A DNA stretch of 64,000 nt from Allium sativum. Lineage: Eukaryota > Streptophyta > Magnoliopsida > Asparagales > Amaryllidaceae. Numbering within the stretch: position 1 is the first letter of the stretch; every line of letters begins with the position of its first letter. Positions 56,256 through 64,000 of the stretch are shown one piece after another. Below the pieces are notes generated by a model. That model did not search any database. It was not told the DNA's origin and was given only the letters and a program-made list of their open reading frames with translations. The stretch covers positions 762,053,603 through 762,117,602 of the forward strand of contig CM060922.1 in the NCBI GenBank assembly GCA_030737875.1, given 5' to 3'. Position numbers and translations under genes: made by a program.

Positions 56256-56773
56256 GTTTAGAATGATACTACCCAATCTGATTCATCAAGAAGACAGACC
56301 GAGTGTGCTAGAGCTGAACACATCAACGATGAAAGCTGGTATCCAGACTCTGGAGCTACCAATCACATAACCAATAATCTGGAAAATCTCAACCTCGGCA
56401 ACAGAGAATATAAAGGTAATCAGACAATCTCAATGGGAAATGGTAAGTGTATTAACATTTCTCACACTAGTAAAGGTAGTATTAATGGAAAAAGGCAATT
56501 ATTCTTAAATAATTTGTTAAGGGTACCCAAGATCAAGAAAAATTTGATAAATGTCTCTCAATTTGCTAGAGATAACAATATTTACTTTGAATTCTATCCT
56601 GAGTATTGTTTAGTTAGAGATATACTAACTAATGATATACTGTTGCAGGGTAATGCAGTAAAGGGCCTGTATAAGTTCAATTTTAACAACTGCAGCAGTT
56701 CTATTAATGTGAATTCAATATGTACTATGTCTGTATTGAATAGTTATGATTCTCCTAATTCTGTTTTGACTTA
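56256..56773 (+). pseudogene. Ty1/copia protease and pre-integrase
   Basis: Same frame as Gag after TAA (56253) and TAG (56259). WYPDSGATNHITNNLENL (from 56337) is an intact aspartic protease active-site region (D-S-G-A). The stretch to 56789 (LRVPKIKKNLINVSQFARDN and LLQGNAVKGLYKF) is the usual linker to integrase. A one-base shift is needed near 56772 to enter the integrase frame (WHYKLRHPNAKIVK). Confidence 0.85.
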
Positions 56774-57581
56774 TGGCATTACAAATTAAGACACCCTAAT
56801 GCTAAAATTGTTAAATAAATTCTTCTTGATAACAAAATACCCTTTAATGATGTTAGTTTACCATATATCCGTACTTTTTGCCAAATGGGCAAAAGCCACA
56901 AGTTGCTTTTTGCCAATTCTACTACTGAATACACCAAACCATTTGATTTAATTGCTACAGACTTATGGGGTCCAGCCCCAATAAGCACTGATTTTGGTTA
57001 CAAATACTATATATCTTTTGTGGATGCTCACACTAGGTATACATGGCTATATCCTCTGAAATCTAAGTCTGATACTAGTAGTACAGTTCAAAACTTTATC
57101 AAGATGATTGAAAATCTATTCAACAGTACTTTAAAAGTTCTATAATCTGATGGTGGTTCAGAATTTAAGCCACTTACTATTTTTTTAAGAAAAAGGGTAT
57201 AATTCATAGAGTTACATGTCCTCACACTTCTGGACAAAATGGTTTAGTTGAAAGAAAACATAGACATATAGTTGAAACTGGGTTAACACTTCTCGCTCAA
57301 TCCTCTTTACCCTTAAATTTCTGGTCTGAAGCATTCAATTCTGCTGTGTTTTTAATAAATCAAATGCCATCCAAAATTTTAAGTGGAATCAGTCCATTAC
57401 AAAAGTTATACAATGTTAAACCAGATTAGAGTAGCTTAAAAAAATTTGGCTGTCTATGTTTTCCTCACTTAAGATCATTTAACTCAAATAAATTTGATTA
57501 TAGATCTAAACCATGCACTTTTATTGGTTATTGTTCTAATCAAAAAGGGTATAATGCATTAATTCATATAGCAGAATCTTC
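56774..57581 (+). pseudogene. Ty1/copia integrase, two frame changes
   Basis: LRHPNAKIVK, with a stop at 56816, then FCQMGKSHKLLF (zinc-binding region), LIATDLWGPAP (first Asp), SFVDAHTRYTWLYPLK, SDGGSEF (second Asp, just after a TAA at 57143), a frame change near 57180, and HTSGQNGLVERKHRHIVE (catalytic Glu). A TAG at 57427 and a shift near 57580 lead into the RT frame. All three catalytic residues are present, so the breaks are recent relative to the decayed copia at 7580. Confidence 0.85.
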
Positions 57582-59552
57582 ATAAGTAGACATGTTATCT
57601 TTGATGAAAAAACTTTTCCATACAAAAATTCCAGTTTTAAGACATCCAAGAAAGTCTATAGTTCAAAGGTTGTTATACCTGAGATACCTCTTATACATGA
57701 TCTGTGGGAGCATCAAAGTGGCACTGAGGCTGCTGATGCTCAAAGCAATGATGATAATACCACTGCAAGGCAAGATCAAAATTAGTCTGAACCTCCCAGC
57801 CACGCCTGTTAGCAACCTACTACAGAAGAAAATCAAAACTCAAATACTGAAGATAATGACAACATTCAAAGCAATGACACTGCAACCAAAAACAATGCAG
57901 CTAAACAAACTCAATCAAACTTACCACATGACTCTCCTCCTAATCAATCAAAGCATCACATGATGACAAGAGCTAAAAGTGGAATCTTTAAGCCAAAAAT
58001 CTGCACTGCCTCCATCAGTCAAGATGAACCAGTAAATTTCAACCAAGCTATTACAGACAAAAGATGGAGAACTGCTATGAAAGAAGAATATGATGCTCTT
58101 ATTAAAAATAATACATGGGAGTTAGTTCATCCACCTCAAAATAAAAATATAGTGGGATGCAAGTGGACATATAGACTCAAGAAAAATCCGGATGGTTCAG
58201 TGAACAAATTCAAAGCAAGATTGGTAGCAAAAGGCTTCACACAAGAATATAGGTTTGATTTTAGTGACACATTCTCTCCTATTGTGAAGCCTTCTACAAT
58301 CAGACTTATTTTTACCATTGCTTTGAATAATAATTGGAAAATAAAGCATTTAGACGTAAATAATGCCTTTTTGAATGGTGATTTACAGGAAGATATATAT
58401 ACGCAGCAGCCACAGGGTTTCACTCAAGACTCAAATCAAGTTTGCAAGCTAAAGAAGGCTATATATGGTCTCAAACAGGCACCCAGAGTTTGGTTCCAGA
58501 AACTGAAAACCACATTAAACTCAATGGGATACCACCCAACAAAATATGACTCATCTTTGTTTATTAAACACCGTAATACATCTACTGTATACATTCTTAT
58601 ATATGTTGATGATCTAATTATTTCAGGTAGCAGTGATGAGGATGTCAAACACTTAACTGAATTCCTACATAAGCAGTTTTCTAATAAAGACTTGGGTGAA
58701 ATCTCTCATTTTTTAGGAATTGAGGTTACTAAGCAATCAAAGTCAGAAATGCACCTATGTCAAAGAAGATACATCTCTGAAATTCTTCTTAAAACTAACA
58801 TGGATGGAGCTACATCTTTACCAAGACCAATGATTTCCATTCAGCATTTATCTAAAAACAGGGGAGAAGCCATAACTAACATAAAACAGTATAGGAGTGT
58901 TGTAGGAGCATTACAATATGCTACTATAACACGACCTGACATTGCATTTAGTGTTAATAAAGTGTCTCAATTTATGCAGAATCCTCTTGACGAGCATTGG
59001 AAAGCAGTAAAGAGAATTCTCAGATACCTCAAAGGAACAAACAACTTTGGATTAACACTAAAAGCCAGCAATCACCTGAATATCACGACCTATAGTGACT
59101 CTGATTGGGCCGCAAACAGTGGTGACAGAAGATCTGTTACAGGATATTGCATCTATATTGGGAATAACTTAATTTCATGGTGCTCCAACAAGCAATCTAC
59201 TATATCTAGGTCAAGCACAGAAGCAGAATACCGCAGTGTTGCGAGCATTACTGTTGAGATCCTATAGCTACAATCCCTATTAAAGGAGCTAAACTTACTT
59301 CCTAACAAGAAACCAGTTTTATGGTGTGATAATCAAAGTACTATTTATATGACAGCAGATCCAGTTCAACATGCGAAGACTAAGCATATAGAGATTGATA
59401 TTTACTTTGTTCGTGAACATGTACAGCAAGGAAAGCTTCAAGTTAATCATGTGCCAAGTTATTACCAAAAAGCAGACATATTTACTAAAGCCTTATCAAC
59501 TGTAAACTTCATTCGACTAAGAGAGGAACTAAATATTAAAGGAAACATATGA
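57582..59552 (+). pseudogene. Ty1/copia reverse transcriptase and RNase H
   Basis: The frame from 57582 has two TAG codons (near 57785 and 57809), then is open for 435 codons from 57960. It shows the copia signature blocks WRTAMKEEYDALIKNNTWEL, KFKARLVAKGFTQ, LDVNNAFLNGDLQEDIY, YGLKQAPRVWFQKL and the catalytic box YVDDLIIS. RNase H follows, with YSDSDWAANSGDRRSVTGYC and ISRSSTEAEYRSVASIT. A single TAG at 59265-59267 interrupts it before LLWCDNQ-like VLWCDNQSTIYM and TKHIEIDIYFVREHV. The polyprotein ends at TGA 59550-59552. This is the best preserved coding region of the window. With one stop in the RNase H end and others upstream, the copy is not autonomous. Confidence 0.92.
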
Positions 59553-59826
59553 CCTGATTTCAGTTCAGACAAACGATGTCTCTGGTGATAAGGCCTCTTC
59601 AACGTTTGACGACTCCCATCTCGAACATTGAAGAGGCGATTCTTAAGCTTTGCCACTGTCTTTAGCCCAGATAATTGAAGCCTCCAGTAATCTAGCGAAG
59701 ATCTACCTACCTAAGGCCTCTTTGACGTTCGAAGTATCTTGGCTTGAGCATTGAAGAGGCGATTTATAGGCGCCGCCATAGCAAATTAGGGTTTCGAAGG
59801 AATCTGTAACCTAATTTGAGGGGGGT
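59553..59826 (+). other. Copia 3' UTR with two tandem hairpins
   Basis: Holds a direct repeat (about 59590-59655 and 59713-59778). Each copy folds by GCCTCTT..ACGTT pairing with a near complement ending ATTGAAGAGGC. It ends in a purine tract (GAGGGGGGT, 59818-59826) just before the 3' LTR. Confidence 0.75.
59818..59826 (+). other. Copia polypurine tract
   Basis: GAGGGGGGT immediately before TGTTAAATG, the position needed to prime plus-strand DNA synthesis. Confidence 0.8.
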
Positions 59827-60073
59827 TGTTAAATGAATGAAGTGGTCTGGCAAATGTAACTTGATGCGGCTCACTCATTCATTTAGTTCAACGTAATGGG
59901 CTTAACCCGGTTTGTACATCTCTTTATTTTCAGAGTCCAGTCTCTTTATTTACAGAGTCCAGTTTGTACAACGGTCTTTATTTGGCCTATATAAACTTTA
60001 TTATCTCTATACAAATAATTAATTCAATTTACAAAAATCTTTCTGCATTACAATTTTTCCACATTTCCTTTCT
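59827..60073 (+). mobile_element. Ty1/copia 3' LTR, 247 bp
   Basis: TGTTAAATGAATGAAG... to ...CATTTCCTTTCT; partner of 54597-54844. Confidence 0.9.
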
Positions 60074-60078
60074 GGGTG
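60074..60078 (+). repeat. Target-site duplication GGGTG (right)
   Basis: Matches 54592-54596. Confidence 0.85.
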
Positions 60079-60290
60079 CAACTTGATCACTAAGGCTTGT
60101 TCATCAAAACGGTATAAGAAGTCCCATTTTTTTGAAGACAATGAATCAAAATCTAAAAATAATCAAGTCAACGTATACTTCTACATTTTGTATCAAATAT
60201 ACAAGTAATCGGTAAAAGTTCAGTTTTCACTGATAATGATTCACATTTTACTTATAAAAATATGATCGGAAAAGGTCTAAACATTGGCAC
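60079..60290 (-). other. Host intron sequence right of the copia insertion
   Basis: AT-rich, no gene; continues the intron between the exons at 60291-60398 and 41418. Confidence 0.5.
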
Positions 60291-60705
60291 CAACAAAATG
60301 GTTCCCAATTTCATAGCAAATTGATTTGAATCCACGCAAGAGTTAATTAGGAATCTTGCAAATGCCTTATCTCGCATTTTACTGATAAAGGTACGCCTCT
60401 TTAATCTAATTATGTAAGCAAACTTAAGTTCAAACCAAGAACCATGCAGTTATCACTATACACACACGCACAAAAAAAGGTGTTGCTTTTAAATCAACCA
60501 TCAGGAAACATGTAACATAGGCATTAGCTTGGTAAAAGTAACGAAATCACACTTAAAATTATGACCCGACATCACCATTTCATACCTACCCGGAATATAT
60601 CACTAATAACTGCATTATAAGAGGATAAAATAAGGTCCTCTTGATTTTTGGTATGTACCTTTTCTTTATATTTGGAGACAAATTTCACAAGTTTAGCCTT
60701 AACAG
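60291..60705 (-). CDS. Two upstream exons of the interrupted host gene
   Basis: Exon E (60705-60590) starts with the end of one codon and reads VKAKLVKFVSKYKEKVHTKN to VISDIFR, followed by a good donor GTAGGT. Exon D (about 60398-60291) reads RRTFISKMRDKAFARFLINS and then CVDSNQFAMKLGTILL, with donor GTGCCA. D joins E in phase 0, and its end is in phase 0 like the start of exon A at 41418. Both are on the same strand as the exons at 40713-41418 and of the same helix-rich, Lys-rich type, so I infer one gene. No domain recognised. Whether another exon was lost between D and A is not visible. Confidence 0.55.
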
Positions 60706-61253
60706 CTTGTTACAATTTGTTTCCATCACACTTTCGCGTGCTGATGATTTAGTGGCCAACTAATTCAATTAAGTTTATTAGCTAAAGAAACATGTTGAAG
60801 CCATATTAGATAAAAAAGAAATACTTATTTTAAAGGACCACAAAATATAGCTAGGTTTATACAGTAACAATATTAGTTCTCTTTACAGTTGTCCTTGGAG
60901 ATGCACAATGCGACTTAGTTATAAGAAGTAAAAGCCACCTAAATAGTTTTTCCGCAATGTGGCTTAATTATAGGAAGTAACAACCCTTAGTTAGTAGTGC
61001 TAAAGTTTGAGTGAATGGCTTAATATAAAAAGGTCATCTTTATTATATTTATGCCACTTTCCGAGAAATGTTAAATAACAAAACCAATCTATTAAGTTAT
61101 GATTTCAATAGTAAAGTCGTAGATCAGTCAAACAGCTTTCAAAAAACCATTCAGATAATGAAATTACTGCTACAGCAAAAGTTACGACTATTTTATTAAA
61201 TGTATGAAACATAGAAAAAAAAACCTGGCCTCCTTATTAAACTACATTTTAAC
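60706..61253 (-). other. Probable intron of the host gene
   Basis: AT-rich. A further exon may lie at about 61187-61138 on the minus strand (VISLSEWFFES between TTGCTGTAG and GTTTGACT), with a phase that fits exon E, but the donor is weak. Confidence 0.3.
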
Positions 61254-64000
61254 TGTAACAACCCGGAAAATCAGAACCAATTTAAAATTTTTATTTTGGC
61301 AATTTTAATGAATTTTGAATAATTAAAACGAATTATTTTAAATAATAACAACGAGAAATTTATTTTGAATAGAATTAGAATGTATATATTTATTTGAATC
61401 GACGTTAGAATATAAATATTTATTTTTAATTAAAAAAGGAATTGGAAATGGCGCGGTAGTTTGAAAATTCGATTTCAAATTTCAAACGAATATATAGGAT
61501 TCAAAATAAACCGGATTTTAGTGAAACCAAAAATATTAGAATCTATTTGAAAATATCTTTCCAACGAATCCGAAAAATCAAAATTTATAGCGGGAATAAA
61601 AAGTTATGCCCAGTTGAAAATTCAGAATAGTCACTATGAAAATATAGCCCTTAAAAATAGCGATTTTGCAAACAACCTCCGTTTTCGACGAAATCACTTT
61701 GGTTGGATCTGGAATATCAAATTATTTCTTGATTCCAATTTTCATAATTTTTTGAATCAATATGTGAGCGTGGCGGATTTAAACGTGTTTGGTCAATTCA
61801 GTTTGAATTTAATCGACTGGAAAATGACCGTTTTTCAAACGGTCTCCAAATTCGACAAAATTAGTTTTGTTAGGACCATATCGTCAAAACATAGCCAGAT
61901 TTATTTTTCGGGGATTTTTGGGGTCCGTATGTGGTCCCAGTAAATTGAAATGTGCGTTCAAATTCAATATATAGATTTATATTTTGATTTTGACGGAAAC
62001 TGATCGTTACAGCCGAACCGGCTTACGGAACATATCCCAATGTATTTGGAATGGGGGTAATTAGCTAGGCACGACAGTCGGTGGGTTCAATCTGGGGTTC
62101 AAGAGAAAAGTCAACTTTTTTTGAAATATAAAATAATTAAATAAATAAATATATAACACACCCTCCCCTCTTCTACCTTCTCTCTCCCTGTTCCTTTCAA
62201 AAATCAAAAGAAAAAAAAGGGGGAGATCGACGATTGACTCCACGCCACCTCCGCCCTCCGGTCAGCCCCCCTCCCTCGCGCGCGCCGCCTTTATCCTCTT
62301 TGCCCCCTCGCGCTTCTCTTCCCCTCTGATCGAACCCGCACCGAAAACCCCTCTACCTCAGAAAACCCATGCCACCCGCCACCTAAGGCCCTACCGTGCC
62401 TAGCCACACCATCCTCAGCCTCGTCAGTCTCCCGAGCGTCGCTACACGCCCCTCCCCCTCCTCCGAAAATGGAAACGTAAGTTTTTATTTAATTATTCAA
62501 TTTTATTTTCAGTTTTTAATTAGATTTAGCATAGGTAAAAATCTGATTTTTATTTATATGTAGCTTTTGTATAAATTGTGATATTTATTCTATGTATGAA
62601 ATATTTTTAGAAATTAAAAATATGATTTTATAATAGTAGCACATTAAAAATATGATTTTTATATTAGTAGCATATTAAAAATATGATTTTTATTTATGTA
62701 GAGTAGTAAAAATATAATTTTTATTATATAGAAGATATAAAAATATGATTTTTATTTATGTAGAATAGTAAAAATATAATTTTTATTATATAGAAGATAT
62801 AAAAATATGATTTTTATTTATGTAGAGTAGTAAAAATATGATTTTTATTATCTAGGAAATGAAGTAAAAATACGATTTTTATATATGAAATGGTTAAATA
62901 AAAATGTGGTCTTATATATATATATAGCGATATAATAATATAATTTTTATATGGAAAGTAGCGTTGTAAAAATATAATTTTTATACAAACATCGTTATAA
63001 AAATATAATTTTTACATAGGAAGTAGCGATATAAAAACGTGATTTTTTAATATAAACATCATATTAAAAGTGTGATTTTTTACTATAAACAACGGGAAAA
63101 GGTCGCATTGGAATTTTAGGCAAATCCGAACCGTTCAGAAATTGAGAATGGAGGAGTGGAACCCAAAGGTGAGAACTTCTCATCTTAATTTGTTTTCTAG
63201 TTAAAATATATACTAGGATGCAGACGGTGCTTAGCAGGACCCGACACCCGTCGTTCACAGACCATGGATGACTTGTTTGTTTGTTTGATTGTGTTGTGAA
63301 AATTGATTGTGTGTTGTGGAATGGAATAAATATTTTATAATTAAAAATATAATTTTTAACGTGTATATGAATAAATTAAATATTTATAAACAAATCGAAC
63401 GATTTGTTTATGTATACACATTTGACTGATATTGATTGGGACGATAAATTTTACACATCGCCCAACTGCACAAATAAAATTTATTATTTGCTGATTGAAA
63501 CCCCACACGGGTATTGGGATGATATATGACATACACTAGTCCCAATAATTAACTGTATGTCGATCGATCGATTGACAGGCTGTTGTAAGCGTTAAATATT
63601 TGTATTTGATGCTTATGCAGTGTAGAATGCACTATGGATGATGGTTGACTGTGTTTGGTCGTTGTTGTATACATGTGTGTATGAAATCCATATAAATGAA
63701 ATTATATGGTAATTGTCTATGTCTGATTCCAGTTCAGAAAGAATGAATATTTTAAAATACTAATATTTTAAAATAATATTCAGAAACAAATCAAAATCTG
63801 ATTTTGATGTCCAATTTGGGATGGACACGAATATATTTAAATATATGAAGCCGTGTTGATTAGATAACGCCATTTTGACGTGAACGATAAATCTATTGTT
63901 TTGAAAATATGATCATTTATATATCGATGATATGGAATATTCAATTTTGATTTGAAATTGAATATGAAGTAGAAATCATTTTGAAAACGAATTTAAAACG
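61254..64000 (+). mobile_element. Long LTR of the TGTAACAACCCG family, running off the window
   Basis: Starts TGTAACAACCCGG. No polypurine tract precedes it, so it is a 5' or solo LTR. It matches 29587-31306 over nearly the whole of that segment, for example ATGGCGCGGTAGTTTGAAAA (61448), CCTCCGTTTTCGACGAAAT (61677), GGCTTACGGAACATATCCCA (62021) and CACAGACCATGGATGA (63256). A GC-rich, CT-rich leader (62160-62470) may hold the transcript start. A 31-bp minisatellite is at 62616-63093. The 3' edge is outside the window, so the LTR is at least 2.7 kb. Confidence 0.65.
62616..63093. repeat. 31-bp minisatellite, AAAAATATGATTTTTAT
   Basis: About 15 head-to-tail copies. The first seven are nearly regular at 30-31 bp; later ones drift to 31-37 bp. 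The core AAAAATAT(G/A)ATTTTTAT is close to a palindrome and the spacer (for example TTATGTAGAGTAGT) varies. The matching place in the related segment at 30900-31000 has no such array. Confidence 0.85.

Noticed and set aside
1..64000. Integrated pararetrovirus, Helitron, tRNA, rRNA or CRISPR sequences
   Set aside because: Looked for movement-protein/coat motifs next to RT, Helitron CTRR ends, cloverleaf boxes and spaced identical repeats; none was convincing by eye. A dedicated search (tRNAscan-type, HelitronScanner-type) would be needed to exclude them.

Overview
This window is nuclear DNA of a flowering plant, most likely AT-rich heterochromatin or a TE-rich gene neighbourhood. The evidence is: several families of plant LTR retrotransposons with the TGGTATCAGAGC (initiator tRNA-Met) primer-binding site, a CACTA/En-Spm transposon end, a short TRIM-type element, and host exons with GT-AG introns. 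I cannot name the species. There is no bacterial operon, CRISPR array, rRNA gene, or tRNA gene that I could recognise. Nearly all coding sequence belongs to retrotransposons and is broken. The longest intact reading frame (435 codons, 57960-59267) is the reverse transcriptase/RNase H part of a Ty1/copia element.

Layout. 1-2258: a likely terminal exon of an unidentified gene, then the right end of a CACTA transposon. 2259-4098: a small GC-rich island, AT-rich DNA, and the 3' tail of a Ty3-type element. 4099-~7570: a ~3.5 kb LTR. 7580-11190: a heavily decayed Tork/Tnt1-like Ty1/copia element. 11836-20556: a decayed Ty3/gypsy Tat/Retand-like element in minus orientation (3' LTR, 3' UTR with satellite-like repeats, antisense ORF, end of pol), cut off at 20556 by another LTR (20557-23676). 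24452-31585: LTRs of one dispersed family whose members start TGTAAC(A/G)ACCC or close variants, with TRIM pieces at both ends of the last copy. 35921-38964: a solo LTR with a clear GCTCC target-site duplication. 40713-41418 and 60291-60705: minus-strand exons of one apparent host gene, separated by an 18.6 kb nest of transposons. That nest holds a second, better preserved Retand-like element (41493-53975), an LTR fragment in the opposite orientation (to 54573), and a complete Ty1/copia element (54597-60073) flanked by GGGTG. 61254-64000: the start of a further long LTR with a 31-bp minisatellite.

How the parts work together. In both Retand-like elements gag-pol runs on the minus strand. An extra gene on the opposite strand lies between pol and the 3' LTR; it has a domain like the plant 'putative gypsy type transposon' family followed by coiled coil and a charged tail. 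In the better copy this antisense gene has a possible promoter of its own and a predicted intron. In both copies the 3' UTR next to it carries palindromic tandem repeats, but of unrelated sequence. The most interesting signals are this architecture seen twice, the rapidly changing palindromic satellites, and the host gene split by nested insertions.
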